NCBI GenBank assembly: GCA_027576995.1
Contig: JANBQC010000002.1
Coordinates: 1 to 64,000 of the forward strand
Direction of reading: 5' to 3'
Origin: Dimargaris cristalligena
Lineage: Eukaryota > Kickxellomycota > Dimargaritomycetes > Dimargaritales > Dimargaritaceae
Length of the DNA stretch: 64,000 nt
Part shown: one piece after another, positions 1-10,594 of the stretch
How the letters are laid out: every line of letters begins with the position of its first letter
Position numbering within the stretch: position 1 is the stretch's first letter
Made by a program: the position numbers and the translations under genes
The notes under the pieces: generated by a model
Told to the model about the DNA's origin: nothing
Databases searched by the model: none
Seen by the model: only the letters and a program-made list of their open reading frames with translations

Positions 1-2393
1 ATTAGTCATCACAAAGGATAGGTAATACTCGGGTAACTGATAAATTCAATGTGAAACAATAGAAGGGATAAAAAGAAGGGGAGAAAGCTATTGTTAGCTA
101 TTCTTTGAACAGGGGTGCAGTTGGGCCAGGGGTAGTGTGAATGTAGGGGTATCATCCAGTCAGGGACAGGGGTGCATCACAGTCAAGGGTATAAAATATA
201 ATAATGAAAATGGGGGGAAAATGACCATACTCGTCAGGGGTAGGGGCAGGGACTCATTCACTCGTCAGGGGCGTACTTCCAATAAGTGCAAAAAATGGAT
301 TAAAAATAAAAGTAAGTAAAAAATGTGGTAAGTTTACCACACATAGTACTAACTAATAAAGGCTAAGTACAGGTATAGGTAAGGGATATGCAGCAGGCAC
401 ACTTATGGGTCAGTACAAAAGGGTGAGTATATATAGAGTTTATTGTGATAAACTAGGGGGTAAGAATAAGCTGAAGTATCTAACTGGTCCCAAGGGCTCA
501 GTTATATATATACAGGGGCAGCTCCAGAGGGAGGCCCCAAGAGGAGATACTACTAGACTATGGTATAGATAAATAGATGACCAGATGGGCCTCATATCTA
601 GAAGACTCTTATGGGTACTGGAAGAGTCTTTGGATCAGCAGGTTGAGTGCTTAATGTGAAGTACTGGGGTCTGGAAGGAGAATGGTTATATAATAAATAA
701 TGATCCTATGGTACTAGGGGTGACCATGGGAAGGTTAGTATAGCACTTATCAGGCCTAATAAGGGTGGATGATTGTTAAGTCTGGATTAAGTTGGATTAG
801 GAGGGCCAATAGCCTGGGAACAAGTTAGTAGATTTTCCAACCCAGTTCAACCAACTTTCTAAGGATGTAATCTTTAGGAGGTATTCCCATCCTACTGGTT
901 GGCCATTACCCAATCAATAACTACAGAATGCCTATATGGGCTATTCATTGCCTGTAAGATGGATACTACTACAGTAAAATCAATTCAGGAAAATGGATTT
1001 CTGGCTAGATAGTTTTACAGGAAGTTAACTAAGGTCCTGTAGTAACTATAGTATCCCGGAATCTAGTACTAATGATAAATATGAGAAGGTGCCTTGAGAA
1101 TCTCAGTCCATTATGTCATTTCCAGCATTATTTTATGCAGTCACTGGTGTACACTTACTTGGATATCCCTACCATACACCCCCCAGTCACTGTTGGCATA
1201 TGTGACTCATACACTAGTATTTAAAAGGACATAGGCCAGGGTGACTGTACTTTAGCAGTAACCAGGCAATGTGTTTTTAGTCATCTAGTCCATGGTTAAG
1301 AAAATCTGACGGGGATTAACAATACAATTACTGCTACATACTGCAATAGGTGACCTGCTATTATTCCACAGTTGTAGTAATGTAATCATTCCCGGACCAA
1401 ATCAAGTGCCCATTCCTAGGCTGAAAATTGGGAAACAGTTACAACCCATAAACGCTGAGATAAAGAAGTAAATAGTAGATAAGTATTGTCTAAAAGATCC
1501 TAAGTTAGTTTTGTTAGAATTAACGGTTATAACTAAATGCAAAGTCTTAGTTATCGAAGTAAATGAAAGTGAAGAAACTTGTAAGAGTTGTGTAGAATTC
1601 ACTCTGCTATGCGTTTTATTGAGTAACCATTATCTGTGAGGAGAGTTGGGGTATAATAGTGTGTTTGATGGGATAATTTTAGGAGTAAATCATGATAGAG
1701 GCGGGGGCTGCCTTTCTAATAGGCATTATTTTAAAAGCATGGCTCGATTCTCTATTTTCCGTGGCTATTGAATCAAAATAATATTTAGTGATCAATCATG
1801 AAAACAATATTTGGCCATGATTCAGCCCCCTTTTCACTGTCCCCCTAAAAAACATGGTTGGTTTAAACAAAAGGACATCGTCAAGAATCGATAAATACAA
1901 GACCATCCTATCCATAATGGCCCATATGTTGGTTTGTGAGTGCCACCATAGCCACCCTATTCCGCCAACTGAATGCTGCAGGTATGCCCATTGCAAAACT
2001 AGCTCGCCATATCTGCTGAAGCCCCCTGCAGGGATAACCCCGATTAGGTTGGGATTACAGGAATACACAATTATTCATTATAGATATGTATATATATATA
2101 TTTAAAAACTACTGTCTACTGTGATATACCCATACACTACTATAACCATCCCTTTGTACGGCTAGTTCCTTGTAATAATAATGATTCGATAGCTAACTAA
2201 CCGAATCAAGGCCCAGGCAACGTATGCCATCATTTACAATAACAATATTCGGGAATGATTTGGGGGCTTCAGTCCTGATTAGCTTTAAACGTCTGGATCT
2301 GGTCGAATATCGAATAAATAACAACGCAGATATGATGCAGTAAAGGTATAGTAGCGACTATAAATTAAAAGGATATCCAGGATGGGCCCTGGG
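1..2393. other. gene-free left end
   Basis: No recognisable gene. Open frames are at most about 90 codons and match no family I know. The DNA is AT-richer than the genes to the right. A short (TA)n run lies at 2089-2101. One plus-strand frame (1310-1639) is open except for a single stop and is listed separately as a possible relic. Confidence 0.6.
1310..1639 (+). pseudogene. possible relic reading frame with one internal stop
   Basis: This frame runs about 110 codons between TGA stops with only one internal stop (TAA at 1469-1471), in DNA where other frames are closed every few codons. It has no obvious start codon and I do not recognise the product. The second half is rich in Lys, Val, Leu and Glu. 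It could be a decayed gene, an internal exon of an undetected gene, or chance. Confidence 0.18.
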
Positions 2394-3328
2394 CTATGAA
2401 CTAGTACCTGACCCACCCGTAGAACCAAACCCTCCGGATCCCCGATCTGTGGAATCGAGGGTCGGCACCTCAATGACGCCGGGGGTCATTATCTTTTCCA
2501 GAATCAACTGGGCAATTCGATCGCCTGTCCTTATGTGAAACGGCTGGTCCCCGAAATTGAATAGGACCACCTTGAGCTCACCCCGGTAATCCTCATCAAT
2601 AACTCCGGCCCCGGTGTCGATGAAGTGTTTTAGCGTGAGGCCACTACGCGGGGCTACACGGCCGTAAGTGCCCTGGGGCACCTGGATGATAAGGCCGGTA
2701 TTGACGAGGCCGCGGGAATTGGGCGCAATGGTAGTATCCACGGCACTGGGGTGGTCGAATAGAGGGAGGGCGCATACCATTGGATAGACGGGAGGGGAGG
2801 TTAGAGGATTAACACGGTGAGTGGCTAATTGGAATCGCAGGAAGAATAATCAACGCGTAGCAAATAGTGGCGAGAACCAGCTGGGGGGATTTACCCATCC
2901 CCTAGATTCAAATTTCATCAAAATAATAGACCACTGCTGGGGAAATATTATATACAGGCAATATTGATATATATGCGTAGTGGCAGGAGAATCGAGGAAA
3001 TGGGCAGTAGTCTAGTAGGCTATAAGACCAACTAGATGCGCCATTGCTTTGTATAGGCCCGAGCGCTTCGCTAGAAAATACTATAACACCCGGTATTATG
3101 GGGCTTTCACCTTACTAACCTGCAGAGGTCGTACCCGGCAGCACCGGGAGTACTCCGAATGGGGACCCTGGCCTTAGCATGAACTCGGACGATTCGGAGT
3201 AGGGAGTTCATTTCGACGGCTTCCAGAACTGGGCCTTTGGAGACGGTAGTGCGACTTGTCTTGTGGGGCTGTTCTTCGGGGGAATCGTGGTAGGATCGAC
3301 TACGCTTTAGTGAACTTGAATAACGCAT
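2394..3328 (-). CDS. DUT1: dUTP pyrophosphatase (dUTPase), 186 aa, 2 exons
   Basis: Hydrolyses dUTP to dUMP and pyrophosphate, keeping uracil out of DNA and supplying dUMP for thymidylate synthesis; homotrimeric in this family. Exons 3120-3328 and 2394-2745 (minus strand) join in phase across a 374-bp intron (donor GTTAGT, acceptor CCCCAG), and the joined codon completes motif 1. All five trimeric dUTPase motifs are present: AAGYDL (63-68), GRVAPRSGL (98-106), GVIDEDYRG (117-125), RIAQLI (146-151) and the C-terminal glycine-rich [10 protein letters not shown] (171-180), which closes over the active site. The first about 45 residues are a basic, Ser-rich extension (KRSRS near the start) that could be a nuclear signal; this is inference. 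Total length is slightly longer than the usual 140-150 aa because of that extension. The start is the only in-frame ATG before the conserved region. Confidence 0.95.
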
Positions 3329-4003
3329 GGGGCACCCACTTGACCTGACCCCAGTTTACACTAGCTCAGGAAGCAGTGTGAGAGAGGTAAATATAAGAGC
3401 AGCAGGTGGGCGGGCTTCGAGTAGAAGGCCAAGTGTGGAGAAGAGTAGGAGAGAAGCAAAGTGAGGATACTGCGGCACTTGGGGGACTCCTCCTACCCTT
3501 AATTATCTAAAGTGAGGACTGTGGGAGGTTGTGGTTGGACTGTGGTGCAGAAAAGAACGAAAAAAAGAGCCGTGGCGGTGTGTAAGGGATATATTGATAT
3601 ATATACCGATATTGTGAGAGCCAATAGACACATTCCTCCCCCCTTGCATCTAATCTAATCCCAATTGATTATTGGGGAGACAGCCCCTTCCTAATTACCC
3701 GCTATACGGTTTTCATTGATACACACCACACCTAGCCCTTTACCCAGGAACTCATCCAAAGTGCCTTATATAACTGCTAATATATGGGCTTCAATGTAAT
3801 GTAATAGCCCGGTAAAAATAACATGCTAAACCACCAACATATGACTAATTATGAATATCCGCTCGTTTCAAATTCAATCCAACTAATACCCACATACTAA
3901 CAGAAGCTAACTGACTTTATTAAAAGGATGGGCCACCGTGAGCCATCGAATTCGAGGTCGAAGCCAGGGGACTAGGTGCGGTACTTAAACGGACAGGAGG
4001 ATA
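3329..4003. other. intergenic, dUTPase to KRR1
   Basis: Lies upstream of the dUTPase start and downstream of the KRR1 stop. It holds short AT-rich motifs and no open frame that looks coding. It presumably carries the dUTPase promoter and the KRR1 3' UTR. Confidence 0.5.
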
Positions 4004-6130
4004 TCACGAGCCAATGTAGTCCTGCACCTCGTCCATCCGGATAGTCTTACCGAAGTGGCCGGATTGTTCACCGGTGCGACGGGATTTGGATTTCTGCTTG
4101 CCTTCTTGGGCGAACTTCTGGCGCAGCTGTTCAATGGCATTTTGGTTCTCCTGGGTGCGGTCAGCCGGCGTCTGGTCCCGCTTGCGTTTGTGGTCAGCGG
4201 TGGCTTCATCCGGGGCAATAAAGGCCTTCTGGCGCTCCTCGTACCGCTTCATGGAATTCTCGATTTGTTTCTCCTGTTGACATGGAATTATTCGTAGGCA
4301 AAATTAGGAAAGGGGGAGGGGGATAGGTGAGCGAATGTCGGGTACAACTGTACCATCCAGGGGGGGGGACTGATTAGGCTGGTCTGTAGCGTAAAGCTGG
4401 CCACCCAACCCAACCCAATATATATATATATATATAGTATACTTACCCGCTTCTTCTCCTGGTCGGCCTTGGCCTTATCCGCCGCCTTCATAAAGTATTC
4501 ACCGGATTCGAGCTGTTGATCCACCTTGCTGAGAGCAGGCGCCGGGGGGAAAGGCACGTATTCCTTCTTCTGTCTCTTCTTGATCTTAGGCTGCGCCGAC
4601 TTGGGCTGCTTATTCTTCTTGAAGCGGGGCAAAAAGCGGTCCCAGTTGGTCTCCCGGAGTTTTTCGTCCTTGGCCAATTCGCGCTTGATCATAAGTTGCT
4701 AATCATGGGGACGGAGAAGGCAAGGGAATCCAAAAATACTTATATAATCCCAGTTAGTGGTATCCAATGTGGTGCGTACAGCCGTAAGGCGGGGTATGCT
4801 AATAACCCAGCAATAAAGTGCCACCAGATCTAACCCAAATGAGCTCCAAATATCACCGTGTAATTGGATAAAGAGGAGGTACATCCCCTTGGTGATGTAG
4901 CCCGAGGTTCTCGCATAAATCCCAAATAAATAAACCAACTAATGATAGGTGCTATCGCCACATACCTTAATATGGTGAATGGGGTGAATATTGTTCATGC
5001 AGTCAAGCACCACCCGCCGCGCGTCCTTAATACCGACGTAGTTCCCGATGGCGCAAACGGTATTACCGCTAACGAACAGTTGGCAGCCGGTGACAATCTC
5101 CAGGGCCTTCAGGGTGTTCTTATTAGGGCCCAGGATACGCTCCCGGCGTTTAATAAAGCGATCCTTGTTGCGCAACAAGTTACCAATCTTGATCACGTCA
5201 CACACTACTTCATCCTCCAGAACCCGGAGGGAGTTGGCCAGGGGCACACCACGGGCTACCAGCTTGATAAGGTCGCGGGCCTTCAGGATAATATAAGGGT
5301 CAAAAGTTTTGTTGGTGGTTTTCACCGTCATGCTGCCCTCTTCGGTATCGAGTTCGCTAGCAATTCCCTGTGGGTTTTTAAAATTTAGACAAATATGCAT
5401 ACATGACGAGGCGAGGGATATAGTGACAAAGAATGAGAATCGGCCGCGGGCTAGATAGTAGAGAAACTGCCAAAGTATGACAATTGCAGGCAGCAGCCTC
5501 GGCCATTAACGCCATAATAAATGTACGGAGGGGCCTTCAATTATCGGGGAAATCCCAGCCCAGGCAGACATACTACCTTGAAATGAACCCCCCCCCCATG
5601 GAACAGCAATGAACCGATTAGAATCTCCAGAATCCTAGATAGGTGAACAAACCGCCCTAACTTACCAGCTTCTTCAGGGCCTGGGTCGCAAAGGGCCAGA
5701 TACTAGAAATGTACTCCTCCCGGTACTTGGGGAACAGGGTGGCGAAACTCGACTCTTCGGTAAACGAGCCCTTGACATCCTCGGCCGAAATCTTGACGAT
5801 TTCCCATTTGTTAATGTCGGGGGTATCCCAGGGCTTCTCCTTGCGGTTGGCCCGCTTTTTGGACACCGGCTTGGGGGCGTCTACGAGGGAGAGGGAACCA
5901 AAGGTAGGGGGGGAGGGTAAGGTCGCCATAGTCCGTATATTTGGGAAGTGAGTTTGGAATATATATATATATATATATAATGATGCGGGCCAAGTTGGTT
6001 CACGGCTCGCCTTGGCTTCCGTGGGCTACAACAGACGGCCTCCATTTCAGTGAGGTTTAGGACGTAGCAACTGTTCAAAAAGCGGGAGGAACTTACCGAG
6101 GTACTTCTGGTCGGCTTCAGTCGTCGACAT
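4004..6130 (-). CDS. KRR1: KRR1 small-subunit processome component, 390 aa, 5 exons
   Basis: Nucleolar KH-domain factor needed for early 18S rRNA processing and 40S assembly. Exons on the minus strand: 6097-6130, 5666-5880, 4966-5367, 4447-4698, 4004-4273. All joins keep frame, with GTAAGT, GTAAG, GTATG and GTAAGT donors. The 34-nt first exon supplies the start ([11 protein letters not shown]); the next exon cannot use its own upstream ATG without reading through a typical acceptor. Family hallmarks are [11 protein letters not shown] (near 20-35), [17 protein letters not shown] opening the KH region (about 90-215), [34 protein letters not shown] and EYVPFPPAP, then a Lys/Gln-rich tail. Length fits the family (about 320-390). 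Introns 1 and 4 each contain a (TA)n run. The gene is followed on the same strand by dUTPase with no sign of functional linkage. Confidence 0.96.
4418..4436. repeat. (TA)n microsatellite in KRR1 intron 4
   Basis: About 19 bp of uninterrupted AT alternation, directly beside the donor of the intron. Confidence 0.9.
5959..5979. repeat. (TA)n microsatellite in KRR1 intron 1
   Basis: About 21 bp of AT alternation within the first KRR1 intron. Confidence 0.9.
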
Positions 6131-7063
6131 GGCTAAAGGTTTATCAAGGAAGACACGGAAAGGACGGTTAGGCTGGTGAAGTATAATGACTAAGTGGGTT
6201 GAAAAATAGAAGTCGAATTATATATATATATATATATATTGAAAAAACACCTGAAGGATGGAATTCCAGAAAATGTCAATCAGGCTGTTCCAGAAAAATA
6301 AGTCGGGACCTTTCTAGCTATTAGCCGATACATGCTCTCTACATGTAGTTCCTCATGCCAATAAGCGATTCTCCTCCTCTGCCGTTCTTCTCAATTATTT
6401 GGCAGACAGGGAGAAGAAGCGTCTTGCTTGCCATTTTTTTCTTCTTTGCTGGACTGTGGGACAACCTCCAAAGGCAATTAGTATGGGTAAGCCATTGGTC
6501 ACGTGAGTTAGATGGATGTGTCCGTCCAGCCAGTATTAGCTCTCCACTGCCACATAATACGGTAGGAGAATTCAGGCCTGACGAATTATACTTATACCCG
6601 TAATCATGTTTGACCAAACCCCTATAACTCTGCAATGAAGCCCTCGACTATCATTCAACAGAAATGGTTCAGTTTATAAAAGTCTTGTGATTCGGCAGAA
6701 GCAGCCCAAATGGTATGAAGTCAAATAATAAGAATGATAATAATAATAAAGGTGTTGAATGATAACGGATTATATATATATATATATATTTCAGAAGGGG
6801 CGTCGCAAAGAAAATGGTTCCTACCACCGTTCAGAGTGGCCGGTATCAGCTAAGTCGTAGGTGGGACAATGTCGCAAAACGTGTACACAGAAACGGGAAA
6901 TAATGAGAAGAAAAAAAAAAGTGGTAGAAAAAGGGGAGAATACGGAGCACAGCTGGCCCGGCCCTGATCTTCGGAACCGAGGGAGGGGTGGAAGGGCAGA
7001 GGGGGAGGGGGGCATCGGTGCTCATAACATCACACACTGGTATACACAATAGCAGCATTCTAT
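6131..7063. other. intergenic, KRR1 to YME1, with two (TA)n runs
   Basis: Contains the KRR1 5' flank and the YME1 3' flank. (TA)n runs of about 20 bp occur at 6219-6239 and 6771-6789, with an (ATA)n patch just before the second. The small frames here match no family I know. Confidence 0.6.
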
Positions 7064-9277
7064 TTAAGCCGGGGTGGGTTTCGAGGGGGCCGCGGTCGGA
7101 GGGAGAGTCGCCGAGGTCGAGGAAGCGGCCGCTGGTACCAGCGTGGGGGTATTTTGATCATCCTTGGTGTCCGGGAGCGGGGGTAGAGTTGGGGGCGGTA
7201 GGGTCTGACCTTCAATTACGGCAATAATCTGTTTCTGGGTAAGCGTTTCGTGTTCCAGTAGGGCGTTGGCCAGCCGGTCGAGCTGGTCCCGGTGGTCAAC
7301 GAGGACTTTATTAGCCCAGCCGTAGCCGGTATCGATGAGTCGCTTGACCTCGGATTCAATCACTTGTTTGGTCTCCGCGCTGACTTCTTTGGCGTCCTCG
7401 GGCCGGTAGGCAATGAGGCCCACCTTGTCGCTCATCCCGTACAGGGTCACCATGGCCCGGGCGTACCGGGTGGCGCTCTGGATATCACTGGAGGCGCCCG
7501 ATGTAATATGGTCGTGGCCGAAGATGAGTTCCTCGGCCGCCCGACCGCCCATACAAATGGCGATTTGGGCCTCGTACTGCTGCCGGGTCTGATGCGAGCG
7601 GTCCATCTCGGGCAGCTGCATGACCATCCCGAGGGACTGGCCGCGCGGGATGATGGTGGCTTTGTGGAGGGGCATGGACCCGGGCGTGTGGTACGCCACG
7701 AGGGCGTGGCCCCCTTCGTGAAAAGCGGTGATTTTACGGTCGGATTCGGATATGACCGCGGACTTCCGCTCGGCCCCCATCATGATTTTATCCTTGGCGA
7801 ACTCCAGGTTACGCATGGTCACGGACCGCGCGCCCTCCCGGGAGGCCTGGATGGCCGCGTGGTTGACGAGATTGTGCAGGTCCGCTCCCGAGAAACCGGG
7901 CGTGCCGCGGGCGATGTAACTGAGATCCACCTCCGTGTCCAGAGGGACTTTCTTGGTGTGGAGGTTCAGGATAGCCAGGCGGCCGCGCACATCGGGCAGC
8001 GGCACGTGGACGTTCCGGTCGAACCGGCCGGGCCGCACCAGGGCCTGGTCGAGGAGTTCGGGGAAGTTCGTGGCTCCGATAAAAATGACCCCTTCGGTGG
8101 GCGAAAACCCGTCGAGTTCCACCAGCAGCTGGTTCAGGGTTTGTTTAATGTGGGCTTGTTCGCGCTGACCGCGCTTGCCACCAATGGCGTCGATTTCGTC
8201 AATGAACACAATCGCGGGGGAGTGGCTGCGGGCAGCCGCAAAAAGATCCCGCACTCGCCGGGCACCTACACCGACGTACAGCTCATCGAATTCGGAACCG
8301 GACATGAAGAAGAAGGAGACTCCGGCTTCACCGGCGACGGCCCGGGCCAGGAGCGTTTTACCGGTACCCGGGGGACCGGTCAGCAGCACACCCTTGGGCA
8401 AACGCCCCCCGAGCTCGGTGAATTGTTCGGGATGCTTGAGGAAGTCGACGACCTCCTTCAGATCCTCCTTGGCCTCGGGACAACCCTGGACATCGTCGAA
8501 GGTGACCTTGGGCTTCTGGGCCACTGGGGTGACGTTACCGTTCTGGTTGGCGATCTTCATGGCCCCCGAGGACTCCAGGGCTAGACTCACGATACTGAGG
8601 GTCAGGAAGCCGAAGAAAGTGACGCCGCCGATCCACTTGAGCAAGCGGATCCAGGGCGAGGTAGGGTTCTCCAGCACGACTCGTACAGGGCCGCCGGAGT
8701 TGAAGTTCATCCCCTCGGCAAACCCGTTTCCGAGGCCAGATCCGCCCGAAGGCGCCGCCGAGCCAAAGACCGAGGACGCCAGCTGGGGCCGCCGGGAGAC
8801 TTGTTGATAGAGCCGGGAGGCGGAGTCCTTGGACTCGCCCAACTCGACCAGGGCCTCCAGATAATACTTCATGGTTTCCTGGTCGGCCGCAAAGGGCCCA
8901 TCTTCCTCTTCGGCTTCGACGTGGTTGACGATATCCTGGAAGGCGCCCATTTTCTGGAGCATTTTAAGGTACTGGTTCTGGGCCCGGGCGCTAGTGGGAG
9001 AGTCGTAGGCCTGGTCCTCCAGTGACTGGATATCGCTCCGCCAGTTGATAAATTTACGGGAACTCGCATAGCCACGGGAGCCCAACGGTACCAACGGCAG
9101 GGGAGAGCATCGGTGGGAGAAAGCTGCGGAAGCCGCTGCTGGGTGGCGCAGAGTCGAGAATGGGGCCAGCGAGCGCAGTGGGTGAAAAAGAGCGGTGGGG
9201 GTGGGCGAACGCAAAAGGCTGGTGGTGCGTTTGCCCAATGGAATGTGACGCATGGACGGGAGTAAAGTAGTCGCCAT
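7064..9277 (-). CDS. YME1: mitochondrial i-AAA protease, YME1/FtsH family, 737 aa, intronless
   Basis: ATP-dependent metalloprotease of the inner mitochondrial membrane with its catalytic face in the intermembrane space; it degrades unassembled membrane and IMS proteins. The N-terminus is an Arg/Ser-rich, acid-free presequence typical of mitochondrial import. One membrane segment lies at about 213-235, which matches i-AAA (one span) rather than m-AAA (two spans). The AAA core has Walker A GPPGTGKT (301-308), pore loop YVG (334-336), Walker B IVFIDE (356-361) and the second region of homology around 400-420. The protease has the zinc motif HEGGH (520-524) with a probable third ligand Asp near 598. 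The tail is Pro/Thr/Ala-rich. The frame is a single exon with strong GC bias, which also opens a long meaningless frame on the opposite strand. A TATA-like run on the minus strand near 9464-9475 could serve its promoter. Confidence 0.96.
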   Translation of the reverse strand: MATTLLPSMRHIPLGKRTTSLLRSPTPTALFHPLRSLAPFSTLRHPAAASAAFSHRCSPLPLVPLGSRGYASSRKFINWRSDIQSLEDQAYDSPTSARAQNQYLKMLQKMGAFQDIVNHVEAEEEDGPFAADQETMKYYLEALVELGESKDSASRLYQQVSRRPQLASSVFGSAAPSGGSGLGNGFAEGMNFNSGGPVRVVLENPTSPWIRLLKWIGGVTFFGFLTLSIVSLALESSGAMKIANQNGNVTPVAQKPKVTFDDVQGCPEAKEDLKEVVDFLKHPEQFTELGGRLPKGVLLTGPPGTGKTLLARAVAGEAGVSFFFMSGSEFDELYVGVGARRVRDLFAAARSHSPAIVFIDEIDAIGGKRGQREQAHIKQTLNQLLVELDGFSPTEGVIFIGATNFPELLDQALVRPGRFDRNVHVPLPDVRGRLAILNLHTKKVPLDTEVDLSYIARGTPGFSGADLHNLVNHAAIQASREGARSVTMRNLEFAKDKIMMGAERKSAVISESDRKITAFHEGGHALVAYHTPGSMPLHKATIIPRGQSLGMVMQLPEMDRSHQTRQQYEAQIAICMGGRAAEELIFGHDHITSGASSDIQSATRYARAMVTLYGMSDKVGLIAYRPEDAKEVSAETKQVIESEVKRLIDTGYGWANKVLVDHRDQLDRLANALLEHETLTQKQIIAVIEGQTLPPPTLPPLPDTKDDQNTPTLVPAAASSTSATLPPTAAPSKPTPA

Positions 9278-10594
9278 GGTTAGCGGGGATGACCAGCTAC
9301 GAAAAGAGAAGAAGAGCGGAGTAACGGGACAATGGTCAATGCAATTGCTCCAGGTGGGTGGGGATCGTGGGTAGAGAGAGAGAGACAGAGGGCAATGATG
9401 CGGGGGTAGCGAGAATTAGAGAGGTGGAAAGAAACTAAGGGAGAGGAATGGAAAGAGGGGGGAATATATAAAGAGGAACTTAAAAAGAGGCACAGTAGAC
9501 CGCGATTGGATCACTTTGGTAGCAGACTGGCTGATTGACTGACTGACTGCTAGGGAGAGGACTTGGATGGCGCGGCCGAAATGCGGGCAAGGTCAAGTTA
9601 GACGTAAGGGGGACTTCACAGGCTAACAAGCTGGCTCAGTCTACCACACGGTCCTTCGGCTTCGTTGGCGAATACGGGAACGTCGAACCTTCAACGACCA
9701 ATAACGGGAATGATACGGGAAACTAGACCGACTTCACCGATGGAATAGCGGGATTCGCGAAACACCCGCGGAAGGTGCCACCAGATAAGAGACCCGCTGC
9801 GAAAGATGGCGGTGGGCCACCATTATCGTTTAGGATACTTATTACTCTATACGCTTGCTTCCGCCTTGGAATGACGTGTGGTGGTAATAGTAGTATTGGG
9901 AAGGTGTGTTATCCCCCAATCTAACACTTTTCCCTACTAAACCAACTAAGAAGTATCACTGGCCCACGTATTAGTCACCACCACACGTGCCTCCAGACTA
10001 GTTAGCAAACCAGTCGCTGCCACTCAGCAGCTTCGCTCCCCTAATCAGCTGCGGTTGCCCCACCTCGTTGAATAGAGCCCCTGGCCAATGGTAGTTCCAT
10101 TGGCTCCAAGAGCGCCTTGCTCTTCTATTGTCCTTTTCAGTACCTGGGATGTTGCCAAAAAGTATCAGTGTATCTGACTATCCAAGGAAGGTTGGTTGAT
10201 CAGCGAATATTAATTTTCTTAATTCAAGGGAATCCGTAACTAATCAAGTAACCCTATGCCATATTAACCATTCCTAAATCAATGGCCTGGACAATATCTG
10301 TACACCGAATTTAATTATTACCATCAACCAGCATTGGCAATATCGACTATGGTTTATTCAATACAATATCGATGGCTAGTAAAGTTAACGATGCACCATC
10401 TGAGGGCCTTGGGCCACGATTAAGGTCTGAAACGGGGGCCCGATTAAAACACCCCCAGGGGCATGTCTGTGGATGGCAGCAAACGAGTCAGAGTTAGCTA
10501 AAGTACATTCGAACGTGCGACCTGTAGGACTTTCTTGGAGTGATTCAAGCGTACCACCCCTCTCCCTTTCTTAACGCTTGTAATATGAGCTGGC
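9278..10594. other. intergenic, VPS4 to YME1
   Basis: YME1 5' flank (purine-rich on the plus strand, TATA-like element near 9464-9475) and VPS4 3' flank. No coding frame is recognisable. A tRNA-like T-loop sequence near 10508-10520 was examined and rejected. Confidence 0.5.

Noticed and set aside
120..275. Repeated CAGGGG/TAGGGG motifs, telomere-like at first sight
   Set aside because: Irregular spacing and no tandem array; not a telomere.
4942..5388. 148-codon plus-strand frame
   Set aside because: Shadow of KRR1 exon 3.
7292..8584. 430-codon plus-strand frame
   Set aside because: Exact antisense of the YME1 AAA region; opened by GC-rich third positions, with Gly/Val/His-rich low-information sequence.
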